64,000 bases of DNA. It comes from Streptomyces coeruleorubidus (GTDB lineage: Bacteria > Actinomycetota > Actinomycetes > Streptomycetales > Streptomycetaceae). This document shows, piece by piece, positions 26,924 through 35,771 of this stretch (its first letter is position 1; each line of letters opens with the position of its first letter). The stretch is from positions 1,054,001 through 1,118,000 of the forward strand of contig NZ_CP023694.1 in the NCBI RefSeq assembly GCF_008705135.1, given 5' to 3'. Both the position numbers and the translations under genes were made by a program. Under the pieces are notes generated by a model. The model saw only the letters and a list, made by a program, of their open reading frames with translations, did not search any database and was not told the DNA's origin.

Positions 26924-27844
26924 ATGGACGACAGCGGGGACCTCGCGCGTGCGTACAGCGACGACAGTGTGCTCTTCCGGGTGCTGCGGCACCTCGGCTG
27001 GGACAGCCTGGCCAACATCGGCTACTTCACGCCGCCCACCCTGCCGTTCGCGGCCCTGACCGGGCCGGTGCCCTTTCAGCGCCGTCTGGTCCGCCGGTCG
27101 CTGGCGCTGCTGGACGCCCGGCCCGGACAGCTCGTCCTGGACGCCGGATGCGGTCGCGGCGACACGACGGCGCGGTTGGGCGCCGCCGGGTGCCGGGCGC
27201 TGGGGGTGGACATCCAGCCCGCGCAGATCGACCAGGCTCGTCGCCGCTTCGGCGGCCTTTCCGGCGTGCGTTTCGCCGTCGCCGACGCCACGGCTCTGCC
27301 GCGGCGGGCAGCGGAGATGCCGCTGACGGATGGCTCGTTCGACCGAGTGCACTGCCTGGAGGCCGCCTTCCACTTCGGCCACGAGGGCCGCAGGTCGTTC
27401 CTCAACGAAAGCTTCCGGCTGCTCCGCCCGGGCGGCCGGCTCGTCCTCGTGGATGTCACGTCCCGTACGGATCAGCCGATCGGGACCCTCGACCCGAACG
27501 GCCTCGTACGCGGGACCTGGCGCTTCGACGACATCGAACCCTGCGAGCGGTACCCGCTGATGGCTTCCGCCGCCGGCTTCACCACGCGCCGGATCCTCGA
27601 CTGGACCACGCCCGTGCTCCACAGGGCGGCCCAGCTCTGTGCCCTGTTCGTCGGCACCGCGTCCACCCGGGCCGGGCGACGGGCCCTGTGCGTGCGGTGG
27701 CCCGGCCTCAGGACGCTCGACGCACAGGACTGGGACGAGGTCATCGCCGTCGTCCGGGCTCACCGGGCCATCGGGCGCGTCACTCGCTACACGGCGTACG
27801 TCCTCGACAAACCCGCGGTCGGCGTCGCCGACGGTGCCCCGTAG
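26924..27844 (+). CDS. Class I SAM-dependent methyltransferase
   Basis: A 306-residue enzyme. VLDAGCGRGDTTARL is motif I, DIQPAQIDQARRRFGG motif II and LEAAFHFGHEGRRSFLNES motif IV, the last resembling tocopherol or sarcosine-type methyltransferases. LRPGGRLVLVDVTSR is the usual motif VI. The ATG at 26924 has a GGAGG upstream; an in-frame start at 26870 lies upstream of the Shine-Dalgarno. It is divergent from livH. The substrate is unknown. Confidence 0.85.
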   Translation: MDDSGDLARAYSDDSVLFRVLRHLGWDSLANIGYFTPPTLPFAALTGPVPFQRRLVRRSLALLDARPGQLVLDAGCGRGDTTARLGAAGCRALGVDIQPAQIDQARRRFGGLSGVRFAVADATALPRRAAEMPLTDGSFDRVHCLEAAFHFGHEGRRSFLNESFRLLRPGGRLVLVDVTSRTDQPIGTLDPNGLVRGTWRFDDIEPCERYPLMASAAGFTTRRILDWTTPVLHRAAQLCALFVGTASTRAGRRALCVRWPGLRTLDAQDWDEVIAVVRAHRAIGRVTRYTAYVLDKPAVGVADGAP

Positions 27845-27883
27845 CCGCTTGCCCACCGGGCGCCCTCCTGTTTGACTCGCCGT

Positions 27884-28168
27884 ATGACCAGTCACGGGGG
27901 ACGGCGCACGCAGGCCGAACGGGACGCGATCACCGTCGAGATCGGGTACGCGCTGTGCAGTGCGGCCTTCGCGGCGGCGGTCGTCTTCGGGGCCGTGGCC
28001 GGTCCCGCGCTGCTCTTCGACCTCCCGGACACTCCGGAGAGCCTGCTGCTGCACGCCGGGCTGGTGCTCGCGCCCGTCCTCTTCGCCGCCCGGGTCGTCA
28101 GTGTGCTGCTCCGGTTCCGCTCGGGGGGTCAGCCCAGCCAGCCCGGCCGCACCAGCCCCGACTCGTAG
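27884..28168 (+). CDS. Small two-helix membrane protein (hypothetical)
   Basis: 94 residues. Two hydrophobic segments, ALCSAAFAAAVVFGAVAGPALLF and LLHAGLVLAPVLFAARVVSV, are separated by a short acidic loop. I do not recognise a family. The ATG at 27884 lacks a clear Shine-Dalgarno and may be leaderless. Its 3' end overlaps the convergent response regulator gene by 40 bp, so it may affect that gene by transcript interference. No function is proposed. Confidence 0.6.
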   Translation: MTSHGGRRTQAERDAITVEIGYALCSAAFAAAVVFGAVAGPALLFDLPDTPESLLLHAGLVLAPVLFAARVVSVLLRFRSGGQPSQPGRTSPDS

Positions 28169-28794
28169 GCGAGCACGACCAGTTGGGCCCGGTCGCGGGC
28201 GCCCAGCTTCACCATCGTGCGGCTGACGTGGGTCTTCGCGGTGAGCGGACTGACGACCAGGCGGCGGGCGATCTCCTCGTTGGACAGACCGATGCCGACC
28301 AGGGCCATCACCTCGCGCTCCCGCTCGGTGAGCCGGGCCAGCGCGTCGGCGGCCGCCGGTTCCTTGGAGCGGGCCGCGAACTCGGCGATCAGGCGGCGCG
28401 TCACCCCCGGCGAGAGCAGCGCGTCGCCCGCCACCACCGCCCGTACGGCGCGCAGGAGTTCGTCCGGCTCGGTGTCCTTGACCAGGAAGCCGGAGGCGCC
28501 CGACCGGATCGCCTCGAAGACGTACTCGTCGAGTTCGAAGGTGGTGAGCATGACCACCTTGACGTCCCCGAGGTCCGGGTCCCCGGTGACCCGGCGGGTC
28601 GCGGCCAGGCCGTCGAGCGCGGGCATGCGGATGTCCATCAGGACGACATCGGGCCGCAGTTCGCGGATCCTGCGCACGGCCTCCTCCCCGTCGGCGGCCT
28701 CCGCGGCCACCTCGATGTCGGGCTGCGCGTCGAGCAGCGCCCGGAACCCGGCCCGGACCAGTGACTGGTCGTCGGCGAGCAGTACGCGGATCAC
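28129..28794 (-). CDS. NarL/FixJ-family response regulator
   Basis: A 221-residue two-component regulator. The receiver domain has the acidic pair D8-D9, the phospho-acceptor D54 in VLMDIRMP and the usual Lys in LVKDTEPDE. The C-terminal LuxR-type helix-turn-helix has LTEREREVMALVGIGLSNEE. It overlaps the upstream kinase gene by 4 bp (ATGA), so the pair is translationally coupled. Its targets are unknown; no obvious partner transporter is adjacent. Confidence 0.93.
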   Translation of the reverse strand: MIRVLLADDQSLVRAGFRALLDAQPDIEVAAEAADGEEAVRRIRELRPDVVLMDIRMPALDGLAATRRVTGDPDLGDVKVVMLTTFELDEYVFEAIRSGASGFLVKDTEPDELLRAVRAVVAGDALLSPGVTRRLIAEFAARSKEPAAADALARLTEREREVMALVGIGLSNEEIARRLVVSPLTAKTHVSRTMVKLGARDRAQLVVLAYESGLVRPGWLG

Positions 28795-30026
28795 CGGTCC
28801 TCCTCGACCTCGGCGGAAGCCGTCAGCGGCAGTACGGCGAGCACCCGGAAACCGCCGTCCGGACGGGGCCCCGCCTCGATGGTGCCACCCAGCGCGGCGG
28901 CGCGCTCCCTCATCCCCGCCAGTCCGTTGCCGCTGCCACCGGCGTCGGCACCGGTCGCGGGCCCGTCGTCGTCGACGCGCAGCCGCAGCACGTCCGCGTC
29001 GTGCGCGAGACGCACGCGCGCGTGCCGCGAACCCGAGTGCCGTACGACGTTGGTCAGGGCCTCCTGGACGATCCGGAAGGCGGCGAGGTCCGTGCCGGGC
29101 GCGAGGCGCGGCGGCGCGCCCTCGACGTCGACGGTCAGGCCCGCGCTCGCCGCCTGCTCCACCAGCTCGGGCAGCCGGTCCAGCCCCGGCGCGGGGGCGC
29201 GCGGCGCGTCACCGGGCGCGCGCAGCGTGTCAAGCACCTGGCGCACCTCGCCGAGCGCCTCCTTGCTCTGGGCCTTGATCGTGGTGAGCGCCGTACGGGC
29301 CTGTTCGGGATCGGAGTCGAGGAGCGCGAGGCCGACCCCCGCCTGCACGTTGATCACGGAGATGCTGTGGGCGAGCACGTCGTGCAGTTCCTGCGCGATC
29401 CGCAGCCGCTCCGCGTCGGCCCGTCGCCGCGCGGCCTCGGCGCGCTCGGCCCTCTCGCGGACCCACTGCTCGCGCCGGATCCGGAACAGCTCCGACACCG
29501 CCGCGATCGCCACCACCCAGGTGGCGACCACGATCTCCTCGCCCCAGGAAGCGGCGGAGTCCCCCGACGGCGGCAGCCACTGGTAGAGCCAGTGCGCCAC
29601 CAGGGCGTGCCCCGCCCAGAGCGTTCCCATCGCCGCCCACGCCGCCCAGCGGTGCCCGGCGACGATCGCGCTGAAGCACGCCAGGGCGACCGTGAGGAGC
29701 ACCGGCCCGTACGGATACCCGGCCCCCAGGTAGAGCATGACAGCACCCGCCGTGCCGAAGACCACGGCCACCGGGTACCGCTTGCGCCACAGCAGCAGCG
29801 CCCCTGCCAGCAGCAGGAGCACCCGCGCGAAGGGGTCCAGGGCCGCCCGCTCGCCCTCCTGGCCACGAGCGGCGAACTGGGAGCCGACCAGGACGAAGGC
29901 CGTGACGACGACGGTGGACCGCCAGGGCATGCGGGGCGCGCGCTCCCCCTCACCCCACCGGTCCCACCACACAGGCCCGTGCCGCCACCACCGCGGCGGA
30001 CCGCCCCGCACACGCTGCTCGTCCAT
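28791..30026 (-). CDS. Sensor histidine kinase (NarL-system type, HisKA_3)
   Basis: A 411-residue membrane kinase. An N-terminal region of about six hydrophobic segments (residues 40-180) forms the sensing part. The phospho-acceptor His sits in IAQELHDVLAHSIS (about residue 215) and the ATPase domain ends with GNGLAGMRERAAALGG. I use the ATG at 30026; a GTG 9 bp further upstream is an alternative. It is co-transcribed with the response regulator. The sensed signal is unknown, as is usual for this multi-membrane kinase type. Confidence 0.92.
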   Translation of the reverse strand: MDEQRVRGGPPRWWRHGPVWWDRWGEGERAPRMPWRSTVVVTAFVLVGSQFAARGQEGERAALDPFARVLLLLAGALLLWRKRYPVAVVFGTAGAVMLYLGAGYPYGPVLLTVALACFSAIVAGHRWAAWAAMGTLWAGHALVAHWLYQWLPPSGDSAASWGEEIVVATWVVAIAAVSELFRIRREQWVRERAERAEAARRRADAERLRIAQELHDVLAHSISVINVQAGVGLALLDSDPEQARTALTTIKAQSKEALGEVRQVLDTLRAPGDAPRAPAPGLDRLPELVEQAASAGLTVDVEGAPPRLAPGTDLAAFRIVQEALTNVVRHSGSRHARVRLAHDADVLRLRVDDDGPATGADAGGSGNGLAGMRERAAALGGTIEAGPRPDGGFRVLAVLPLTASAEVEEDR

Positions 30027-30111
30027 AGCGGCCACGCTAGACGCCACCCGCCCGCGGCGGCGTCAGCCAGGTGCGGTGATCACACGTACTCCCCGGGGAG
30101 TACGGCGCCCG

Positions 30112-30837
30112 TCAGGACGCCGGGTTCCTGGCGGCGGGCCCGTTCTGCGGATACACCAGCCCCACCCCGTGGGCGAGTTGCCCCGCCGTGTGGCGGAAGA
30201 ACGTCTCGCGATCCTGCACCACCCGGTTGAACTGCCCGAACAGCTCGAAGCCGACCAGTCCGAACAGCTGGGCCCAGGCCGCGACGAGGGCCGCCACCGT
30301 CTCGGGCGGGAGGTCCGGCGCGAGGTCGGCGGCCATCCGCTCGGCCTCCGGGCGCAGGTCGGCCGGCAGCGAGGGCCTGGCCAGGCCGAGGCCTCGGTAG
30401 GCGTCGCGGACGATGGCGAAGAGCAGCAGACCGACGCGGGCGGCGGGCGGGACGGTGGTGTCGGGGGCGGTGTAGCCCGGCACGGGCGATCCGTAGATGA
30501 GGGCGTATTCATGGGGATGGTCGAGCGCCCAGCGCCGCACCGCCTCGCACACCGCGATCCAGCGTTGCAGGGGGCCCGAGCCGGCGGCTGCTTCGTGGGC
30601 GGCCTCGGCGGTCCCGCCCAGGGAGTCGTACGCGTCGATGATGAGGGCGGTCAGCAGGTCGTCGCGGCTGGGGAAGTAGCGGTACAGCGCGGAGGAGACC
30701 ATGCCGAGTTCGCGGGCGACGGCCCGCAGCGAGAGCCGGGCGGCGCCCTCGGCCGCGAGCTGTCTGCGGGCCTCGTCCTTGATGGCCGCGGTGACTTCGA
30801 TCCTGGCCCGGGCACGGGCGCCGTGTGCGGTGCTCAT
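30112..30837 (-). CDS. TetR-family transcriptional regulator
   Basis: A 241-residue repressor. The helix-turn-helix lies at about residues 20-65 (LSLRAVARELGMVSSALYRYFPSRDDLL), followed by a large alpha-helical ligand domain (WAQLFGLVGFELFGQF) of the TetR_C_13-like type. It is divergent from a Ddn-like gene at 31030, and the 192-bp gap holds several GAGCAGTGCTC-like inverted repeats. It is the probable local repressor of itself and of that gene. The ligand is unknown. Confidence 0.9.
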   Translation of the reverse strand: MSTAHGARARARIEVTAAIKDEARRQLAAEGAARLSLRAVARELGMVSSALYRYFPSRDDLLTALIIDAYDSLGGTAEAAHEAAAGSGPLQRWIAVCEAVRRWALDHPHEYALIYGSPVPGYTAPDTTVPPAARVGLLLFAIVRDAYRGLGLARPSLPADLRPEAERMAADLAPDLPPETVAALVAAWAQLFGLVGFELFGQFNRVVQDRETFFRHTAGQLAHGVGLVYPQNGPAARNPAS

Positions 30838-30860
30838 GCGGGGCAGTGTGCCATGGAAAC

Positions 30861-31005
30861 AGAGCAGTGCACACGAACGAGATCGGCGCACACAAGCGAG
30901 AGCGGTACCCAAAAAAGAGAGCAGTGCTCTTGCTTTGGGGCACCGGTCTCGGGCAGACTGGCAACACCGAGCGAGAGCAGCGCTCACAAAGGAGAGCGCT
31001 GCTCC
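30861..31005. promoter_or_regulatory. Array of GAGCAGTGCTC-type operators
   Basis: AGAGCAGTGCTCT (30918-30930) is a near-perfect inverted repeat. Variants of the same element lie at about 30861-30872 (GAGCAGTGCAC), 30973-30987 (GAGCAGCGCTC) and 30992-31005 (GAGCGCTGCTC), with a half-like copy (GAGAGCGG) at 30898-30905. They fill the gap between the divergent tetR and ddn-like starts. TetR binding is inferred. Confidence 0.65.
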
Positions 31006-31029
31006 CCACCCAACAGGGGGAGGAACCCC

Positions 31030-31479
31030 ATGTCCACGCATGTCCGCAAGCCCGGCTGGCTCACCATCAACGTCTTCAACCGGCTCGTCGCCTGGCTGAC
31101 CCGCCGCGGCATCAGCGTCTGGGGCTCCCGCGTCCTCGCCGTCCGCGGCCGCAAGAGCGGCCAGTGGCGCACCACCCCGGTCAACGTGCTGACCCTGGAC
31201 GGCCGGCAGTACCTGGTCGCGCCCCGCGGCCACGTCCAGTGGACGCACAACATGCGCGCGGCGGGCGGCGGCGAACTGCACCTCGGCGAGCGCGTGGACA
31301 CCTTCACCGCGATCGAGGTGGCCGACCACGACAAGACCCCGGTCCTGCGCGCCTACCTCAAGCGCTGGAAGGCGGAGGTCGGGGTCTTCTTCAACGGAGT
31401 CGGCCCCGACTCCCCGGACGACCAACTGCGCCGTATCGCCCCCGACCACCCGGTCTTCGAGATCACGGTGACGGGCTGA
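31030..31479 (+). CDS. Nitroreductase/deazaflavin (F420)-dependent oxidoreductase, Ddn-like
   Basis: A 149-residue split-barrel protein of the Ddn/DUF385 family, whose members use coenzyme F420 to reduce varied compounds. RRGISVWGSRVLAVRGRKSG and QWRTTPVNVLTLDGRQYLVA carry the family's conserved basic residues. The ATG has GGGGGAGG upstream. It lies opposite a tetR gene with shared operators, so it is probably repressed by it. Its 3' end overlaps the convergent flavoprotein gene by 17 bp. The substrate is unknown. Confidence 0.82.
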   Translation: MSTHVRKPGWLTINVFNRLVAWLTRRGISVWGSRVLAVRGRKSGQWRTTPVNVLTLDGRQYLVAPRGHVQWTHNMRAAGGGELHLGERVDTFTAIEVADHDKTPVLRAYLKRWKAEVGVFFNGVGPDSPDDQLRRIAPDHPVFEITVTG

Positions 31480-32719
31480 CCTCGTCCGCCTGCGCCTCGC
31501 CCGTCGGGGCGGGACGGCGGTCCAGCGCGGTCAGGGCCCGCTGAGCCACCGGATACGTGCGGACGATCTCACCCAGCGACGTCGAACCCTGCGTGATCTC
31601 CTTGAACGCCCGCCAGGCCGGCCGGAAGCTCGTCAGCGCCGCGTGGAACAGGCCGGGACGGCGCTCGAACACGGTCAGCAGCCGCTTGCCGACGCTCATC
31701 TCCACCCCGAGCCCGGCCTTGACCGCGAAGGCGTAGTTGAGGGCCTGCCGACGCGTGTCCACGGCGTCGTGCGCCTCGGCGATCCGTACCGCCCACTCCC
31801 CCGCGAGCCGCCCGGACCGCAGCGCGAAGGAGATGCCCTCGCGGGTCCACGGCTCCAGCAGCCCCGCCGCGTCGCCGCACACCAGGACCCGCCCGCGCGA
31901 GAGCGGCGAGTCGTCGGCGCGGCAGCGGGTCAAGTGCCCGGAGGAGATGCTCGGTTCGAAGCCGGCGAGACCCAGCCGCCCGATGAACTCCTCCAAGTAC
32001 CGCTTCGTCGCGGCGCCTTCACCCCGCGCCGAGATCACCCCGACCGTCAGGGTGTCGCCCTTGGGGAAGACCCAGCCGTAACTGCCGGGCATGGGGCCCC
32101 AGTCGAGGAGCACCCGCCCCTTCCAGTCCTCGGCGACGGTCTCCGGCACCGGGATCTCCACCTCCAGGCCGAGGTCCACCTGGTCGACCTTGACCCCGAC
32201 GTGCGCCCCTATGCGGCTGGCGCTGCCGTCCGCGCCGACCACGGCCCGCGCGAGCAGCACCTCGCCGCCTTGGAGGATCACGGCGACCGTGCGCCGGTCG
32301 GGCACCGCCGAGCCGTGCTGCTCGACCCGCTGGACCGTGACACCCGTCCGCAGCTCGGCGCCCGCCTTCTGCGCGTGCTCGACGAGCTGCTGGTCGAACT
32401 CGGGCCGGTTGATCAGCCCGAACAGCATCCGCTTGGACCGGCGCGTGCGCGTGAAGCGCCCGTTGTTCGAGAAGGTCACCGCGTGCACGCGGTCCCTGAG
32501 CGGCAGCTCGAAGCCGGGCGGGAGCGCATCGCGCGAGGGGCCGATGATGCCGCCGCCGCACGTCTTGTACCGCGGCAGCTCCGCCTTCTCCAGCAACAGC
32601 ACGCGTCTCCCGGCGACCGCCGCCGCATACGCGGCCGAAGCGCCCGCGGGTCCCGCGCCCACCACGACGACGTCCCACACCTGTCGCACGTCGTCCGCCG
32701 AAGAGTTCTCGCTGCTCAC
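31463..32719 (-). CDS. Geranylgeranyl reductase-family FAD-dependent oxidoreductase
   Basis: A 418-residue flavoprotein. The N-terminal dinucleotide-binding motif VVVGAGPAGASAAYAAA (about residues 16-32), the redox-associated Cys in YKTCGGG and the second FAD motif VCGDAAGLLEPWTREGISFA match the geranylgeranyl reductase group. That group reduces prenyl side chains such as those of menaquinone or archaeal-type lipids. It is convergent with the Ddn-like gene. Menaquinone modification is a reasonable role, but it rests on family knowledge, not on neighbours. Confidence 0.85.
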   Translation of the reverse strand: MSSENSSADDVRQVWDVVVVGAGPAGASAAYAAAVAGRRVLLLEKAELPRYKTCGGGIIGPSRDALPPGFELPLRDRVHAVTFSNNGRFTRTRRSKRMLFGLINRPEFDQQLVEHAQKAGAELRTGVTVQRVEQHGSAVPDRRTVAVILQGGEVLLARAVVGADGSASRIGAHVGVKVDQVDLGLEVEIPVPETVAEDWKGRVLLDWGPMPGSYGWVFPKGDTLTVGVISARGEGAATKRYLEEFIGRLGLAGFEPSISSGHLTRCRADDSPLSRGRVLVCGDAAGLLEPWTREGISFALRSGRLAGEWAVRIAEAHDAVDTRRQALNYAFAVKAGLGVEMSVGKRLLTVFERRPGLFHAALTSFRPAWRAFKEITQGSTSLGEIVRTYPVAQRALTALDRRPAPTGEAQADEVSPSP

Positions 32720-32853
32720 GATGGTCTACTGCTCCCGATCAAGCCGCCTGCCCCTGCTGTCTCCCGCATCCTACGGCGGACCTGGCCGAAGGCCGCTGTG
32801 GGAGGATCTACGGCACTCACCGCTACAACGTCGCACCCACAAGGAGCGTGCCC

Positions 32854-34209
32854 ATGTCGTCGAATCCGGTCGCCGAGACCGTCGCCTCGCTGATGCCCAG
32901 GGCGAAGGAAGAGCTCACCGAGTTGGTGGCCTTCCGGTCGGTGGCGGACTTCGACCAGTTCCCGAGGAGCGAGAGCGAGGGTGCCGCCCGCTGGGTCGCG
33001 GACGCGCTCGCCGCCGAGGGTTTCCAGGACGTGGCCCTGCTCGACACCCCCGACGGCACGCAGTCGGTCTACGGCTACCTGCCCGGCCCCGAGGGCGCGA
33101 AGACCGTCCTGCTGTACGCCCACTACGACGTGCAGCCGCCGCTGGACGAGGCCGGCTGGGCGACCCCGCCGTTCGAACTGACCGAGCGGGACGGGCGCTG
33201 GTACGGGCGCGGAGCCGCCGACTGCAAGGGCGGCGTCATCATGCACCTGCTGGCGCTGCGCGCTCTGAAGGCGAACGGCGGTGTCCCGGTCCACGTGAAG
33301 GTGATCGCGGAGGGGTCGGAGGAGCAGGGCACGGGCGGCCTGGAGCGGTACGCGGAGGAGCACCCGGGGCTGCTGGAGGCCGACACGATCGTCATCGGCG
33401 ACGCGGGCAACTTCCGGGTCGGACTGCCGACGGTCACCGCCACCCTGCGCGGCATGACCCTCGTCCGCGTCCGGATCGACACGCTCGCCGGCAACCTGCA
33501 CTCGGGCCAGTTCGGCGGCGCCGCGCCCGACGCGCTGGCCGCCCTGATCCGGGTCCTGGACTCGCTGCGCGCCGAGGACGGTTCGACGACCGTCGACGGG
33601 CTCACCGGGGACACGGCCTGGGACGGGCTCCAGTACGACGAGGAGCGGTTCCGGCAGGACGCCAAGGTGCTGGACGGCGTCGGGCTGATCGGTTCCGGGA
33701 CGGTCGCCGACCGCATCTGGGCGCGCCCGGCCGTGACGGTCCTCGGCATCGACTGCCCGCCCGTCGTCGGCGCCACGCCGTCCGTGCAGGCGAGTGCCCG
33801 GGCGCTGATCAGCCTGCGGGTGCCGCCGGGCGTGGACGCGGCCGAGGCCACCAAGCTGCTCCAGGCGCACCTGGAGGCGCGCACGCCGTGGGGTGCGCGG
33901 GTGAGCACCGAGCAGATCGGCCAGGGCCAGGCCTTCCGCGCCGACACGACGAGCCCGGCGTACCAGGCCATGGCGGACGCGATGGCCGTGGCGTACCCGG
34001 GACAGGAGATGCAGTACGCCGGCCAGGGCGGCTCCATCCCGCTGTGCAACACCCTCGCCGCCCTCTACCCGCGTGCGGAGATCCTGCTCATCGGGCTGAG
34101 CGAGCCGGAGGCCCAGATCCACGCCGTGAACGAGAGCGTGTCCCCCGAGGAGCTGGAGCGGCTGTCGGTGGCGGAGGCGCTGTTCCTGCGCAACTACGCG
34201 GCCAGCTGA
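32854..34209 (+). CDS. M20-family dipeptidase
   Basis: A 451-residue zinc-dependent dipeptidase. Metal-binding motifs are visible: YAHYDVQPP (His and Asp of site 1), GAADCKGGVI (bridging Asp) and EGSEEQGTGG (catalytic and binding Glu pair). The dimerisation domain lies in the middle. The ATG at 32854 sits 8 bp after AAGGAG; an in-frame GTG at 32848 is too close to it. A strong terminator hairpin follows the stop. It probably cleaves peptides imported by systems such as the nearby oligopeptide ABC transporter. Confidence 0.9.
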   Translation: MSSNPVAETVASLMPRAKEELTELVAFRSVADFDQFPRSESEGAARWVADALAAEGFQDVALLDTPDGTQSVYGYLPGPEGAKTVLLYAHYDVQPPLDEAGWATPPFELTERDGRWYGRGAADCKGGVIMHLLALRALKANGGVPVHVKVIAEGSEEQGTGGLERYAEEHPGLLEADTIVIGDAGNFRVGLPTVTATLRGMTLVRVRIDTLAGNLHSGQFGGAAPDALAALIRVLDSLRAEDGSTTVDGLTGDTAWDGLQYDEERFRQDAKVLDGVGLIGSGTVADRIWARPAVTVLGIDCPPVVGATPSVQASARALISLRVPPGVDAAEATKLLQAHLEARTPWGARVSTEQIGQGQAFRADTTSPAYQAMADAMAVAYPGQEMQYAGQGGSIPLCNTLAALYPRAEILLIGLSEPEAQIHAVNESVSPEELERLSVAEALFLRNYAAS

Positions 34210-34225
34210 CCGCTCTGCCGACAGC

Positions 34226-34255
34226 CAAGGCCCTCGTCCGCGGACGGGGGCCTTG
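34226..34255. terminator. Terminator after the dipeptidase gene
   Basis: CAAGGCCC (34226-34233) pairs with GGGCCTTG (34248-34255) and inner GTCCG/CGGAC bases extend the stem. It starts 17 bp after the dipeptidase stop. Confidence 0.75.
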
Positions 34256-34269
34256 CCTACGGTCGTCCC

Positions 34270-34656
34270 ATGGACGTCATCGAGCTCCTCCCCCGCCTCC
34301 ACTTACCGCGTTTCCCCGTGGGCCAGGCCTACCTGTGGCGCGACGGCGACGACCGCGGCGAGCTGACGCTGATCGACGCCGGCCCGGCGGGCTCCGGCGC
34401 CCCGATCGCCGAGGCGGTGACCGCGCTGGGCCGGGATCCGCGGGACGTGCGGCGGGTCGTGCTGACCCACTTCCACGAGGACCACGCGGGCGGGGTGGGC
34501 GAGTGCGCCGCGTTCGGCGGTGCCGAGGTGCTGGTTGACCGGCTGGACGCGCCCGTCGTCCGGGGCGAAACTCACACGAACGTGGCCTGCTTCGGTCACG
34601 CGGATCCGGTGACGCGGGGGGCGGCCGGGGCGCTGCGGGCCATGGCGTACGCGTGA
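34270..34656 (+). pseudogene. Metallo-beta-lactamase-fold gene with an internal deletion
   Basis: 128 residues, about half the usual length of MBL-fold hydrolases. The N-terminal part is intact (LRLYLWRD-like strand, then LIDAGP and the zinc motif LTHFHEDHAGG) up to about residue 97. The ending CFGHADPVTRGAAGALRA resembles the last 25 residues of full-length homologues. The middle part, which should supply the third His ligand and the Asp bridging the metals, is missing. The frame is kept, so this looks like an in-frame deletion. It has a TTA codon at residue 12. It could be dead or a small altered protein. Confidence 0.7.
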
Positions 34657-34666
34657 CCGGCGGTGG

Positions 34667-35770
34667 TCAGAGGCTGCCCTTGAGCTCCGCGAGCGCCGGG
34701 TCGAGGACGATGTCCTCCTCGCGCGCCGCGACCGTCGGCTCCTCGGGGAAGTGGCAGGCGGTCAGGTGACCCGGCGGGCTGCCCTCGACGCCGGCCAGCC
34801 GGGGTTCCTCGGTGGCGCACTTGTCCTGTGCCTTCCAGCAGCGGGTGCGGAAGCGGCAGCCGGAGGGCGGGTCGATCGGTGAGGGCACGTCCCCGGCCAG
34901 CCGGATGCGCTCGCGCCGCTCGGTGGCGTCCGGGTCGGCCTCGGGCACGGCGGACAGCAGCGCGTGCGTGTAGGGGTGCCGTGGCCGGGTGTAGAGCGAC
35001 TCCCGGTCGGCCACCTCGACGATCTTGCCGAGGTACATCACGGCGACCCGTTCGGAGAAGTGCCGTACGACGGCGAGGTCGTGGGCGATGAAGACGAAGG
35101 CGATGCCGAACTCCCGCTGGAGGTCCTGGAGCAGGTTGACGACCTGCGCCTGGATGGAGACGTCCAGTGCGGAGACGGGTTCGTCGGCCACGATCAGCTT
35201 GGGCCGCAGGGCGAGGGCGCGGGCGATGCCGATGCGCTGGCGCTGGCCGCCGGAGAACTCGTTCGGATAGCGGTTGTAGTGCTCGGGGTTGAGACCCACC
35301 GTCTCCAGGAGTTCCTGGGCTCGTCGCTTGTGGCCCTGGGGCGGGTTGATGCCGTTGAGCCGCATCGGCGTCTCGATGATGGTGCCGACGGTGTGCCGGG
35401 GGTTCAAGGAGGAGTACGGGTCCTGGAAGATCATCTGGAGGTTGCGGCGGGCCTGGAGCATCCGTCCGGGAGGCCGGTGGGTGATGTCCTCTCCGTCGAA
35501 CACGACGGAGCCGCCGGTGGGTTCGAGCAACCGGGTGATCAGGCGGCCGGTGGTCGACTTGCCGCAGCCGGACTCGCCGACCAGGCCCAGCGACTCGGCG
35601 GGCCCGACCGAGAAGTCGATGCCGTCGACGGCTCGCACGGCTCCGATCTGCCGCTGGAAGAGGATGCCCTGCCGGAGGGGGAAGTGCTTCTGGAGACCGC
35701 GTACTTCGAGGAGGTTCCCACCGGTGGGGCGGTCGGTGGTCTGCCCGGTGAGGGACTCGGTGGTGCTCAC
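34667..35770 (-). CDS. Oligopeptide/dipeptide ABC transporter ATPase (OppF/DppF type)
   Basis: A 367-residue ATPase. [15 protein letters not shown] is Walker [16 protein letters not shown] the signature, [12 protein letters not shown]alker B, and [15 protein letters not shown] the Cys-rich C-terminal extension of the OppD/F branch. I chose the GTG at 35770, one base after the oppD-type stop and preceded by AGGGAG. A start at 35797 would overlap the previous gene. It is last in the five-gene operon and powers peptide uptake. Confidence 0.92.
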   Translation of the reverse strand: MSTTESLTGQTTDRPTGGNLLEVRGLQKHFPLRQGILFQRQIGAVRAVDGIDFSVGPAESLGLVGESGCGKSTTGRLITRLLEPTGGSVVFDGEDITHRPPGRMLQARRNLQMIFQDPYSSLNPRHTVGTIIETPMRLNGINPPQGHKRRAQELLETVGLNPEHYNRYPNEFSGGQRQRIGIARALALRPKLIVADEPVSALDVSIQAQVVNLLQDLQREFGIAFVFIAHDLAVVRHFSERVAVMYLGKIVEVADRESLYTRPRHPYTHALLSAVPEADPDATERRERIRLAGDVPSPIDPPSGCRFRTRCWKAQDKCATEEPRLAGVEGSPPGHLTACHFPEEPTVAAREEDIVLDPALAELKGSL

Positions 35771-35771
35771 G

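Noticed and set aside
30861..31005. Repeated GAGC elements considered as a mobile-element end
   Set aside because: They are short inverted repeats spread through a regulatory gap; no transposase or target duplication is seen.
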